Assembly (NCBI GenBank): GCA_016882225.1
Contig: VHCA01000001.1
Span: 1-53,202 of the forward strand
From: Candidatus Pelagibacterales bacterium
GTDB lineage: Bacteria; Pseudomonadota; Alphaproteobacteria; Pelagibacterales; Pelagibacteraceae
DNA length: 53,202 bases
Direction of reading: 5' to 3'
Numbering within the stretch: position 1 is the stretch's first letter; each line of letters begins with the position of its first letter. Both the position numbers and the translations under genes were made by a program. The notes under the pieces are model-generated. The model was not told the origin of the DNA, did no database searches, and worked only from the letters and a program-made list of their open reading frames with translations. Shown piece after piece: positions 26,689 through 34,651 of the stretch.

Positions 26689-27110
26689 TTAGTATTTTTT
26701 TTTAAAGCATTTGCAACTTCTGGAGGCATATAATTCTCATCATGCTTTGCAAGAATAGTATCTGCTATAAAAAAATTTTTATCTTTTAATGAACCTTCAA
26801 TAACTGCACTTTTTCCCTCAACAAATAAACTTGGTAATATTCCTTTATAACTAACAGTAATATCATTAGATCTGTCGGTTAGTATAAAGCTATAATCGTT
26901 TTCAATTTTTTTTAGAGATCTTTCTTTAACAATACCTCCAAGTCTAATTTTATCCTTTGGGAGATTTTGAATTTGTTTTATGTCTTTTGGTGAATAAAAA
27001 TAGACAATATTTTTTGAAAGCTGAATTTGTATAAATAAAACTAAAATTAAAACTATAATTCCAACTACAGAGAATAATTTCAATCTGTTCTGTACTGATT
27101 TTGAAAACAT
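26685..27110 (-). CDS. ccmE: Heme chaperone CcmE
   Basis: CcmE binds heme covalently in the periplasm and hands it to CcmF. The 141-aa protein has one N-terminal membrane helix (about 12-31) followed by an OB-fold domain. The heme-binding His123 is in AKHDENYMPPEV, with the conserved tyrosine four residues on. It overlaps ccmF by 4 bp and follows ccmD by 69 bp, a spacer with only a weak bulged hairpin. Confidence 0.95.
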   Translation of the reverse strand: MFSKSVQNRLKLFSVVGIIVLILVLFIQIQLSKNIVYFYSPKDIKQIQNLPKDKIRLGGIVKERSLKKIENDYSFILTDRSNDITVSYKGILPSLFVEGKSAVIEGSLKDKNFFIADTILAKHDENYMPPEVANALKKNTK

Positions 27111-27179
27111 AGATGTAGTTAATCAAAATGAATGTAATTATTATATAGGACTTAATGAGCTAAAGAAGCTTAAGATTTA

Positions 27180-27365
27180 TTATATTTTTTGTATGCTAGT
27201 TTTAGAAAATCTTTTTATGTCTTCTTCTTTTGATACTTCTACATATGTAATTGCTGAAAGCTTTTTAACTGATCTAAAGTAAAGAAAAGCAAGTGAGGAA
27301 AATGTGATTAGATAAGATGCTATAACAAACAACCAAACTAAATTTATATTTAAAATTTCAATCAT
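27180..27365 (-). CDS. ccmD: Heme exporter protein CcmD
   Basis: CcmD is a small single-helix protein needed to release holo-CcmE from the CcmABCD complex. The 61-aa product has a helix at about residues 8-30 and a positively and negatively charged cytoplasmic tail. Sequence conservation in this family is low, so the call relies on size, topology and its place between ccmC (8-bp overlap) and ccmE. Confidence 0.8.
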   Translation of the reverse strand: MIEILNINLVWLFVIASYLITFSSLAFLYFRSVKKLSAITYVEVSKEEDIKRFSKTSIQKI

Positions 27366-28059
27366 TAAACTTATTTCTAAAACTTATAATTTCATATTTA
27401 TATCGCAGCAAGAAAATAAGTAGCGACAAAATGCAAAAACTAAAAAACATTAGAAGTAAAGGAAATAGCATAGATGCGTGAATGGTTGGGGCTGAACTTA
27501 TGGTAATGCTTGATGGTTGGTGAAGTGTATTCCACCAGTCTACAGAATACCTAATAATTGGTAGATTAATACAACCAAGGATTCCAATAATATTAGTAAT
27601 TTTTTCTGCTAGAAAGTAATCTTCAATCCACCTCCACAACACAACATAAAGCACATAAGTAAAAAAAAGTATCATCATAGAGGTTAGTCTAGCATCCCAT
27701 GTCCAGAACGTTCCCCACGTTGGATATCCCCACAACGAACCAGTTGAAAGAGAAATAAAAGCAAAAACCAACCCAATGGGCGCAAGGCTTTTTGCATACA
27801 CACTAAAAACTCTGATTTTAAAAATTAAACTTAAAAAACTTGAAAAACCGATAACTGCAAAAATAAAAAGAGAAATCCATGACGATGGAACGTGCACATA
27901 CATTATCCGAACAGCATCTTGCTGAAGATAATCTTTAGGAGAAATAATTAGGGCAAAAAACAGACCTACGATTGCGGTTAAAAGAAAGATAACTTTTAAC
28001 CAAAAAATATTTGATGATGAAAAGTTAAAAAAAGTTTTTGGATTTTGTAGACCAAACAT
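27358..28059 (-). CDS. ccmC: Heme exporter/ligase protein CcmC
   Basis: CcmC attaches heme to CcmE at the periplasmic face. The 233-aa membrane protein has six helices. MYVHVPSSWISLF holds the first heme-ligand histidine, the WWD motif is YPTWGTFWTWDARLTS, and DWWNTLHQPSS holds the second histidine. It opens the ccmC-D-E-F-G-H run. ccmA and ccmB are not adjacent: the upstream gene is hspQ, 164 bp away. Confidence 0.95.
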   Translation of the reverse strand: MFGLQNPKTFFNFSSSNIFWLKVIFLLTAIVGLFFALIISPKDYLQQDAVRIMYVHVPSSWISLFIFAVIGFSSFLSLIFKIRVFSVYAKSLAPIGLVFAFISLSTGSLWGYPTWGTFWTWDARLTSMMILFFTYVLYVVLWRWIEDYFLAEKITNIIGILGCINLPIIRYSVDWWNTLHQPSSITISSAPTIHASMLFPLLLMFFSFCILSLLIFLLRYKYEIISFRNKFND

Positions 28060-28096
28060 TAACCTTTTGTACTACAGAGATATAAAAATTTGAAGT

Positions 28097-28147
28097 TGCC
28101 TAACTGAGACTAAGGGAGATTAGGGATTAAGAATGCTCAGTTAGGCA
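28097..28147. repeat. 12-bp perfect inverted repeat in the hspQ-ccmC spacer
   Basis: TGCCTAACTGAG (28097-28108) is repeated as CTCAGTTAGGCA (28136-28147) around a 27-nt loop that itself holds a small inverted repeat CTAA/TTAG. The arms are richer in GC than the rest of the 164-bp spacer (28060-28223), in which I see no gene. It may be an RNA hairpin in the ccmC leader, an hspQ 3' element, a small RNA or a protein-binding site. No U-run follows on either strand, so a standard terminator is unlikely. Confidence 0.55.
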
Positions 28148-28223
28148 TCACACATAACGTAACAATTCAATCTGTCTAACTTTTGAAGTAAAATTGTTTT
28201 AATTAAGGCAGTAAAATTAAGGA

Positions 28224-28556
28224 CTAATTATACTGTTTAATATAAATATTTCCTTTTTTTCCCTTAAAAATTTGATTAACCAAAGGGTGTCTTAAAGGCT
28301 CAGCTGCATCATCTGGAAGTAAATTTTGCTCAGACACATATGCTTCGTACGTAATGTCATCGTTTTCGGCTAACAGATGATAAAATGGTTGATCTTTTCT
28401 TGGACGAATTGATTTTGGAATAGCCTGATACCATTCTTCAGAATTATTAAATTCAAAATCAACATCATAAATCACACCTCTAAAATCAAATAATCTGTGC
28501 TTTACTACTTCGCCTACAGCAAACTTGGCTTTGTTGATTTTTTTTTCAAACATCAA
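28224..28556 (-). CDS. hspQ: Heat shock protein HspQ (YccV-like hemimethylated-DNA-binding fold)
   Basis: HspQ is a small cytosolic stress protein; in E. coli it affects DnaA mutant stability and Lon activity. The 110-aa product shows the family features KFAVGEVVKHRLFDFRGVIYDVD, QPFYHLLAE, YEAYVSEQNLLPD and PLRHPLVNQIF. The start MMFEKKINKAKF is plausible; the second Met could also be used. It lies 36 bp downstream of the DUF3108 gene and upstream of the ccm genes on the same strand. Confidence 0.9.
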   Translation of the reverse strand: MMFEKKINKAKFAVGEVVKHRLFDFRGVIYDVDFEFNNSEEWYQAIPKSIRPRKDQPFYHLLAENDDITYEAYVSEQNLLPDDAAEPLRHPLVNQIFKGKKGNIYIKQYN

Positions 28557-28592
28557 TTTTTAGATATGTATTCTTTATTAAAGTTCAATGCC

Positions 28593-29387
28593 TCAATCAA
28601 TAGATGTTAAATACATCTTCAATCTCACATCTTTTTTGCCTTTTGTAGTTGCATATACCGGAAAAAAATGGTCACCAACATTTCCAAAATATACTTCAAC
28701 TCGAAATCTATCTGGGGAATCTTTATCCCCAGGAACGTGTCCAGAAATCGGTTGGTAAGTGATTGAACATTTATTTAGTTTTCCTTTAAACTTAGAAAAA
28801 GTTGTATCAAAATCTAATGTTTCTTTATCATCCTTCATCACTAGATTAAAAAAACGAATGCCATCAAAAGTTTTAATTGTATTATTGCAATTAAAATTCT
28901 GTTTTTCTAAATAAAAGAGTTTTTTAACTGCTGTAACAGGATCTACTACTCCTTCAAAGTCTGTTTTTTTATACGACACTATTCTAGTATCAGAAGTCAA
29001 TGAAGGAGTGGTGGATCGTTCAATTACTTTTTGATTTGAAAATTTTACATTTGTTGTTCTACTTTTTTTAGAGGATGGTTTTTCGTAAAAATAACTATAA
29101 TTCCAAATATTTTTATTAGATCCATATTCAACACTGGCTTTAGAAAAAACTTTAACAAAAAAACCAACAATACCTACGCTTTCCATATTAAAATAAATAT
29201 TATTGTTTTTTTTTTCATCTACATTGTATGTGATATCCATGACATTGAAGCCATAGGTACGGATGTCAAACTTAAATTCTTTTGCTAAAGATAAATTTAA
29301 GTAAAATAATTGAAGAATAAAAGTTATACATAAATAAATGAATAAAAATTTAACAAAGTTTTTTTTAGATTTAGGACCTTTGGTCAT
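28593..29387 (-). CDS. DUF3108 family exported protein
   Basis: This is a 264-aa protein of unknown function. A hydrophobic stretch (about residues 13-35, ending SLAKEF) serves as signal peptide or anchor. The body alternates beta-strand-like segments such as FDIRTYGFNVMDITYNVDE and GIVGFFVKVFSKASVEYG, as in DUF3108 proteins, which are predicted periplasmic beta-sheet proteins. Its 5' end overlaps the 5' end of yciB on the opposite strand by 50 bp. No internal ATG would keep the signal sequence, so the overlap looks real. Confidence 0.78.
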   Translation of the reverse strand: MTKGPKSKKNFVKFLFIYLCITFILQLFYLNLSLAKEFKFDIRTYGFNVMDITYNVDEKKNNNIYFNMESVGIVGFFVKVFSKASVEYGSNKNIWNYSYFYEKPSSKKSRTTNVKFSNQKVIERSTTPSLTSDTRIVSYKKTDFEGVVDPVTAVKKLFYLEKQNFNCNNTIKTFDGIRFFNLVMKDDKETLDFDTTFSKFKGKLNKCSITYQPISGHVPGDKDSPDRFRVEVYFGNVGDHFFPVYATTKGKKDVRLKMYLTSID

Positions 29388-29880
29388 TTTTTTCTATTTT
29401 TATAAACAATATGGAATGATGCAAGCAATTATCCCTTTGATCGTTGCAACTGTTGTATCGGTTGTTTTGATGTATTGGCTTGAAAAAAAAATCCCAATGA
29501 TACCAATTTTAGGTGCAATTCTTGTATCTGTATTTGGAGGACTAACGGTTATTTCTGACAATAAAATTTTTTTTTATATGAAACCAACTATCATTAATCT
29601 TCTGCTAGCTTCAATTCTAATTTTTGGAAAAATTATTTTAAAAAAAAATCTACTTAAAAACTTACTCCAAAGCTCTATTCAAATGACAGATAATGGATGG
29701 AAAGAACTTAATGATAGATGGATTTATTTTTTTGTATTTCTTGCAATTTTAAATGAACTTATTTGGAGAACCCAATCAGAAAATTTCTGGGTACAATTTA
29801 AAGTTTTTGGAATTATTCCAATAACACTGGTATTTGCTATTCTTCAGATATCCCTAATTAAAAAACATAGAAACCAATGA
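29338..29880 (+). CDS. yciB: YciB/IspZ-type inner-membrane septation protein
   Basis: YciB is a multi-helix inner-membrane protein linked to cell-envelope synthesis and septation. The 180-aa product begins with the family signature FFLDLGPLVIFFYFYKQYG, then has about five helices and NDRWIYFFVFLAILNELIWR, where WIYFFVFLAILNE is the most conserved part. The ATG lies 50 bp inside the divergent DUF3108 gene. The next gene overlaps by 4 bp, so both are coupled. Confidence 0.92.
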   Translation: MNKNLTKFFLDLGPLVIFFYFYKQYGMMQAIIPLIVATVVSVVLMYWLEKKIPMIPILGAILVSVFGGLTVISDNKIFFYMKPTIINLLLASILIFGKIILKKNLLKNLLQSSIQMTDNGWKELNDRWIYFFVFLAILNELIWRTQSENFWVQFKVFGIIPITLVFAILQISLIKKHRNQ

Positions 29881-30224
29881 TTAAACTAGAGCTAATTAAA
29901 AATGCTAATCTTTCCGTAGAAACTTTCTTTAACAAAAAAGAATTACAAGAAATTCTTAATTTATACGCAAGAATGGTCTCTATGGGAGAATGGAAAGATT
30001 ATGGAATTTACATGGGAAAAAATATTGTAAGTTTTGAAATTTATAGAAAAGCAACTGAACGACCACTTTTTCAAATTGTAAAAAAACTACAAAGCAAAGA
30101 TCAAAATAAGTATATGCTTCAAGACTCTTCTGGAATTATAATAAAATCATCAAATAATTTGTCCTTACTAATAAAAATTATTTCCTCTAAACAAAAAATT
30201 AAGCACTTAAAAGTTATTAAGTAA
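29877..30224 (+). CDS. DUF2794 family protein
   Basis: This is a 115-aa protein of a family mostly found in alphaproteobacteria; its function is unknown. Family features are FFNKKELQEILNLYARMVSMGEW, followed by WKDYGIYMGKNIVSFEIYRKA and PLFQIVKKL. No signal peptide or membrane helix is seen. It overlaps yciB by 4 bp and is followed 3 bp later by the small DUF2256 gene, so yciB, DUF2794 and DUF2256 form one unit. Confidence 0.82.
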   Translation: MIKLELIKNANLSVETFFNKKELQEILNLYARMVSMGEWKDYGIYMGKNIVSFEIYRKATERPLFQIVKKLQSKDQNKYMLQDSSGIIIKSSNNLSLLIKIISSKQKIKHLKVIK

Positions 30225-30227
30225 AAA

Positions 30228-30362
30228 TTGATAAAAAAATTTAATTTACCAATTAAAATTTGTCTAAAGTGTAATCGAGAATTTACGTGGCGAAAGAAAT
30301 GGAAGTTAAATTGGAATAACGTTAAATATTGTTCAAAAAGATGTTCAGGAAACTATAAATAA
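30228..30362 (+). CDS. DUF2256 zinc-ribbon-like microprotein (TTG start)
   Basis: A 44-aa gene fits exactly between the DUF2794 stop and the BASS transporter start. The product has four cysteines arranged as CLKC (12 and 15) and CSKRC (35 and 39), with the central block REFTWRKKW and VKYCSKRC typical of DUF2256. That pattern suggests a tiny zinc-binding protein. The only reasonable start is TTG at 30228, three bases after the previous stop; translational coupling is likely. It ends 3 bp before the next ATG. Its function is unknown. Confidence 0.82.
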   Translation: MIKKFNLPIKICLKCNREFTWRKKWKLNWNNVKYCSKRCSGNYK

Positions 30363-30365
30363 AAC

Positions 30366-31211
30366 ATGGAAATTGTAACCAAAATTGCACCAATAGCTTT
30401 GGCTTTAATTATGTTTGGGTTAGGTCTCGGGTTAACTAAAAATGATTTTTTAAGAGTCCTAAAAAATCCAAAGGATTTTATTTTAGGGAGTATTTGTCAG
30501 CTAATAATTCTTCCAGTTATAGCTTTTGTTTTAATAATACTTCTCAAAGTTCCTAAAGAAATAGCTTTAGGGGTAATGATAATTGCGGCTGCCCCTGGTG
30601 GAGTAACATCTAATATAATGACAAAATTTGCAAAAGGAGATGTTGCATTATCAATCTCGCTGACTGCGATAATTAGTTTAATAAGTATAATTTCGGTACC
30701 ACTTATTATTTTTCAATCTGCAGATTTTTTAGGCATCAAAAATATTTCTAAAGAAATTAATATGGCAAATATATCAGTTAAAATGGCACTAGTTGTTATT
30801 GTCCCAGTAATTTTAGGAATGATTGTAAGAACTTTTGCTTATAATTTTATAACTTCAAAAATTCCATTAGTAGATAAAATAACTGCAGGGTTATTTCTAA
30901 TAGTTTTTGCAGCAATCTGGGTTGAAGAGGGAAAAAATATTTTCTCCTACTTAGCACAGTCTGGCTTAATTGTTCTGTTATTAAATGTAATTATTATGAT
31001 TATAGCCTACTACATGGGAAAAATTTTTGCCTCTGGAATTGAACAGGCGAGATGCATTGCAATAGAGTGTGGATTACAAAATGGAACTCTTGCAGTTTTT
31101 GTTGCAACACAAATTTTCAACGAAATCGTATATATAATTCCCACAGCTACTTATGCTTTGGTAATGTATTTTACAGCGTTAATTTTTGTATTCTACGTTA
31201 GAAAAAATTAA
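30366..31211 (+). CDS. BASS-family (bile acid:Na+ symporter-like) transporter
   Basis: This is a 281-aa membrane protein with nine to ten helices. The family motif AAAPGGVTSNIMTKFAKGD is in the first half (about 79-97), and CGLQNGTLAVFVATQI is in the second. Bacterial BASS proteins transport organic acids such as pyruvate, pantoate or sulfonates with sodium, so the bile-acid name is historical. The gene ends before a strong hairpin at 31228-31253 that separates it from the convergent BI-1 gene. Confidence 0.88.
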   Translation: MEIVTKIAPIALALIMFGLGLGLTKNDFLRVLKNPKDFILGSICQLIILPVIAFVLIILLKVPKEIALGVMIIAAAPGGVTSNIMTKFAKGDVALSISLTAIISLISIISVPLIIFQSADFLGIKNISKEINMANISVKMALVVIVPVILGMIVRTFAYNFITSKIPLVDKITAGLFLIVFAAIWVEEGKNIFSYLAQSGLIVLLLNVIIMIIAYYMGKIFASGIEQARCIAIECGLQNGTLAVFVATQIFNEIVYIIPTATYALVMYFTALIFVFYVRKN

Positions 31212-31227
31212 AATTAGATTTTGTTTA

Positions 31228-31253
31228 GTGTAGCCCCAAGTAAGGGGCTACAC
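31228..31253. terminator. Bidirectional terminator hairpin
   Basis: GTGTAGCCCC pairs with GGGGCTACAC around a 6-nt loop, a perfect 10-bp stem. It sits between the convergent BASS and BI-1 genes. T-rich sequence lies on both sides (ATTTTGTTTA before; GAATTTTATTT after), so it can stop transcription from either side. Confidence 0.85.
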
Positions 31254-31263
31254 AGAATTTTAT

Positions 31264-32028
31264 TTAGTCTCTTCGTTGACCAAAGAGTTGAAGAAGCATT
31301 GTAAATAAATTTATAAAATCTAAGTACAATGTAAGAGCTGCCATTACTGAAAGCTTACCAATTGCTTCTGACCCTCTTCCGACCATGAAATACATATCTT
31401 TGATTTTTTGAGTATCGTATGCTGTTAATCCAATAAAAATTAACACTCCAAGTACTGATACAATAAAATCAAGCTGAGATGACTTTAAGAAAATATTTAC
31501 AAGCATCGCAATAATGATTCCAATTAAACCCATAATCAAAAACGATCCGAGCTTAGTTAAATCTCTTTTTGTTGTGTATCCGTATAAACTCATTGCAGCA
31601 AATGTACCCGCAGCAACAAAGAATACTCTTGCAATACTTAAGCCTGTAAATGCAATAAAAATTGAAGACAAAGATGCTCCCATCAATACTGCAAACACCC
31701 AGAATAAAGTTTGAGCTCTGGCTGTGCTCATTTTCTGAAATCCGAAACTCATGTAGAAAACGATTGCAAGTGGAGCAAGAGCTATAACCCACATCAAAGC
31801 AGAATTATAAATTGCCTTTCCAAGTGCAGTGTATCCAACGATGGACCCAGCATCATTAACTACGACTGAATATTTAAAAAGTAATAACGCAACAATACCT
31901 GTCACCAAAACACCTGATGCCATGTAGTTGTAAATATTGAGCATGTAGGATCGAAGGCCTTGATCTATGGCACTCGACTCTACACGTGTCGTAGATCTTA
32001 CTTGATCAAATTGATTTCTTATGCTCAT
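31264..32028 (-). CDS. Bax inhibitor-1/YccA family membrane protein
   Basis: This is a 254-aa integral membrane protein with seven hydrophobic helices, after an N-terminal polar part (about residues 1-25). Family segments are LRSYMLNIYNYMASGVLVTG, FWVFAVLMGASLSSIF and FIGLTAYDTQKIKDMY; the last is the conserved C-terminal part holding the acidic residues. Homologues (YbhL, YccA) affect FtsH or act as pH-dependent ion leak channels, but the role here is unknown. Its leader carries a 10-bp inverted repeat 19 bases before the ATG. Confidence 0.9.
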   Translation of the reverse strand: MSIRNQFDQVRSTTRVESSAIDQGLRSYMLNIYNYMASGVLVTGIVALLLFKYSVVVNDAGSIVGYTALGKAIYNSALMWVIALAPLAIVFYMSFGFQKMSTARAQTLFWVFAVLMGASLSSIFIAFTGLSIARVFFVAAGTFAAMSLYGYTTKRDLTKLGSFLIMGLIGIIIAMLVNIFLKSSQLDFIVSVLGVLIFIGLTAYDTQKIKDMYFMVGRGSEAIGKLSVMAALTLYLDFINLFTMLLQLFGQRRD

Positions 32029-32046
32029 TAATTTTTCCTATAAGTT

Positions 32047-32071
32047 GTTTGATATTAAAGTAATATCAAAC
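32047..32071. repeat. 10-bp inverted repeat in the BI-1 / aldo-keto reductase spacer
   Basis: GTTTGATATT (32047-32056) and AATATCAAAC (32062-32071) form a perfect stem with a 5-nt loop, in a 99-bp divergent spacer. On the minus strand it lies 19 bases before the BI-1 start, so it could be an operator or an RNA hairpin near the ribosome site. AT-rich arms make a terminator unlikely. Confidence 0.5.
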
Positions 32072-32127
32072 TTTGGTAATTTCAAGAAGAAGCAAAAATG
32101 TAACATTTAAGTCATATTTTTATCTAT

Positions 32128-33174
32128 ATGAAATTTAATAAAATTTTTGGAACAGATTTAAAGGTTAGTGAACTATGCCTTGGAACAATGACTTGGGGAG
32201 AGCAAAACACTGAATTAGAGGCTTTTGATCAGATGAATTATGCAATTGATCAAAATATCAATTTTTTTGATACCGCTGAACTTTATTCTATTCCTCCAAA
32301 AAAAGAGACATGTGGTTCAACCAATAGAATTATAGGAAATTGGTTTAAAAAAACTGGTCTTAGGAAAAAAATAATTCTAGCTGATAAGGTTGTTGGAAGA
32401 TCACCTATGAGTTGGTTTAGACTTAATGAAAAACAAACAAGACTTAGTAAAAAACAAATTAACTATGCAATTGATAATAGTCTTAAAAATCTTCAAACAG
32501 ATTACATTGATATTTATCAACTTCATTGGCCAGACAGGCCTTTCAATGTATTTAGTGGACTTGAGTATGAACATACTGAAACTAGTGATGTAATCCCAGT
32601 TCTTGAGACCATGGAAGCTATGAGTGATTTAATAAAATCTGGTAAAATTAGATACTATGGTCTTTCTAATGAAACCGCCTGGGGTGTAAGCGAATATATC
32701 AAACTTGCTGAAAAGCATAACCTTGCAAAACCCATAACCATTCAAAATCCTTACAATCTTTTAAATAGAAGTTATGAAGTTGGATTATCTGAAATCTCTA
32801 TTAGAGAAAAAATTGGTTTACTTGCCTACTCTCCACTTGGTGGGGGATCATTAACTGGAAAATATCTTGATGGGAAAAGACCTGCTGGAAGTAGAGATGT
32901 TTTATTTGGTGATAGATTTGACAGATATAGAACTTTAAATGCAGAGCCTGCTGTAAAAGCATATTTTAATCTTGCAAAAAAAAACAAGATTGAACCTGTG
33001 CATATGGCAATAAAATTTTGTACTATTCAAAAATTTGTAGTCTCAACAATTATTGGTGCCACTAGTATGGATCAACTCAAACTTGATATTGATGCTATTA
33101 ATTTAAATCTTACAGAAGAGCTCATAAAAGAAATAAATAAAATTCAGCTAATTTATTCTAATCCTTGTCCTTAA
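32128..33174 (+). CDS. Aldo/keto reductase (Tas-like)
   Basis: This is a 348-aa NADPH-dependent oxidoreductase of the aldo/keto reductase barrel. The catalytic tetrad is recognisable: Asp and Tyr in FFDTAELYS, Lys in LADKVVG and His in IYQLHWPDRP. LAYSPLGGGSLTGKYLDG and STIIGATSMDQLKLDI form the cofactor-binding end. It resembles the E. coli Tas group (about 346 aa). The natural substrate cannot be told. It is divergent from the BI-1 gene and its 3' end lies three bases from a convergent aminotransferase gene. Confidence 0.88.
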   Translation: MKFNKIFGTDLKVSELCLGTMTWGEQNTELEAFDQMNYAIDQNINFFDTAELYSIPPKKETCGSTNRIIGNWFKKTGLRKKIILADKVVGRSPMSWFRLNEKQTRLSKKQINYAIDNSLKNLQTDYIDIYQLHWPDRPFNVFSGLEYEHTETSDVIPVLETMEAMSDLIKSGKIRYYGLSNETAWGVSEYIKLAEKHNLAKPITIQNPYNLLNRSYEVGLSEISIREKIGLLAYSPLGGGSLTGKYLDGKRPAGSRDVLFGDRFDRYRTLNAEPAVKAYFNLAKKNKIEPVHMAIKFCTIQKFVVSTIIGATSMDQLKLDIDAINLNLTEELIKEINKIQLIYSNPCP

Positions 33175-33177
33175 AAC

Positions 33178-34518
33178 TTAGTTGTGCTTCGAGTAAGCCG
33201 TAATTCCCTTTCTCATTTTTTCAATAATTTCATCGATGTGTTTTTTCTCACATACAAACGGTGGGGCTACAATTAAACAATCTCCTGTAGCCTTAAAGTT
33301 AACACCAACATCATAACAAGCTTTGAAACATTGCAATCCAGCCTTACCTGGCCTATCTTTAGGTCTAATATCTATGCCGCCCATCATTCCATATCCTCTT
33401 ATATTATCTATTACCGAAATATCTTTAAGAGAAAAAAGACCATCTAGAAAATATGGTGAAAGTTTTTTTGCTCTGGCAAAAATATCTTCCTTCTCAAAAA
33501 TATCTTGCACTGCAAGAGCTGCGGCTACAGCAATCGGTATTCCAGAATAAGTGTAACCGTGAAAAAATTCTATTGCACCATCCGGTGAGGATTGAGTAAT
33601 GGTATCATAAATTTCCTCTTTGACGGCAACAACTCCCATTGGCACAATACCGTTCGTTGTTGCTTTTGCCATAGTCATTATGTCTGGAGTTACTCCATAT
33701 TCAACTGCTGCAAATGAAGAACCTGTTCTTCCCCATCCAGTAATTACTTCATCGAATATAAGTAGGATTCCATGTTTATCGCAAATTTGTCTTAACCTTT
33801 GTAAGTATCCTTTTGGTGGTACTAAAGTTCCAACTGAACCTGAGATAGGTTCAACAATACATGCTGCAATATTTTCAGCTCCAAAATTAATTGCAAAACG
33901 TTCAAGGTCATCTGCGAGTTCTGCGCCTGTTTCTGGCTGACCTTTAACAAACTTGTGTTCTGGCAACATAGTATGTCTCATGTGTAAAACACCCGGCATT
34001 AATACACTTGAAAATGTTTTTATATTGTTAATCATGCCTCCAAGTGTTGTGGCTCCTATGTTCATACCGTGATAAGCTTTTTCTCTTCCTACAAAACGGT
34101 AACGATGACCATGTCCTTTTGCTTTATGGTACGCAATTCCAATTTTGATTGCAGTCTCAACTGCAGTAGATCCACAAATGGTATAAAAAATTTTATTTAA
34201 ATTTCCTGGAGTGTGTCTTGAAATTTTTGTTGCAAGTTCAAATGATCCTCCAAAACCTTGTTGGAATGGTTGGCAAAAATCTAATTTTTCTAACTGATCA
34301 GTAATTGCTTTTATAATTTCTTTTCTTCCATGGCCCAAAGGGTTGCAAAATAGACCTGAACTAGCATCTATTTGGCTTCTTCCTAAATGATCCTTAAAGT
34401 ATACGCCTTTTGCCTCAGTGATTAATCTTGGATTTGATTTAAAATCTCGATTTGACGTAAACGGCATCCAATACTCATTTAACGAGTTTGGTATACTAAC
34501 CCTAATTTCAGAACTCAT
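33178..34518 (-). CDS. Class III aminotransferase (omega-amino acid:pyruvate type)
   Basis: The enzyme transfers an amino group from an omega-amino acid or amine to pyruvate. It has the class III pattern: NEYWMPFTSNRDF, GLFCNPLGHG and CGSTAVETAIKI. The PLP-aspartate segment is LLIFDEVITGWGRTG, and the PLP lysine is in TMAKATTNG. I use the ATG at 34518 (446 aa). A TTG ten codons upstream is possible but adds a non-conserved end. beta-alanine, GABA, putrescine or taurine-type substrates are all possible. No partner dehydrogenase lies nearby. Confidence 0.87.
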   Translation of the reverse strand: MSSEIRVSIPNSLNEYWMPFTSNRDFKSNPRLITEAKGVYFKDHLGRSQIDASSGLFCNPLGHGRKEIIKAITDQLEKLDFCQPFQQGFGGSFELATKISRHTPGNLNKIFYTICGSTAVETAIKIGIAYHKAKGHGHRYRFVGREKAYHGMNIGATTLGGMINNIKTFSSVLMPGVLHMRHTMLPEHKFVKGQPETGAELADDLERFAINFGAENIAACIVEPISGSVGTLVPPKGYLQRLRQICDKHGILLIFDEVITGWGRTGSSFAAVEYGVTPDIMTMAKATTNGIVPMGVVAVKEEIYDTITQSSPDGAIEFFHGYTYSGIPIAVAAALAVQDIFEKEDIFARAKKLSPYFLDGLFSLKDISVIDNIRGYGMMGGIDIRPKDRPGKAGLQCFKACYDVGVNFKATGDCLIVAPPFVCEKKHIDEIIEKMRKGITAYSKHN

Positions 34519-34651
34519 AAGATATTCTTTAAAAATTGCTCTAATCAAAGCTTTTGAACATAAAAACCATAATTTGTATAGAAGAATTAAAATGTAATTA
34601 AAATAAATAATTTAGTTTTAAACATCTAAGAATTATTATTAATTTAGATTC

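Noticed and set aside
27151-27174. Bulged hairpin between ccmD and ccmE
   Set aside because: Only 5+3 pairs with a three-base bulge and AT-rich arms; expected by chance.
34519-34548. TTG start for the class III aminotransferase
   Set aside because: An ATG ten codons downstream gives the usual N-terminus, so the extension is not needed.
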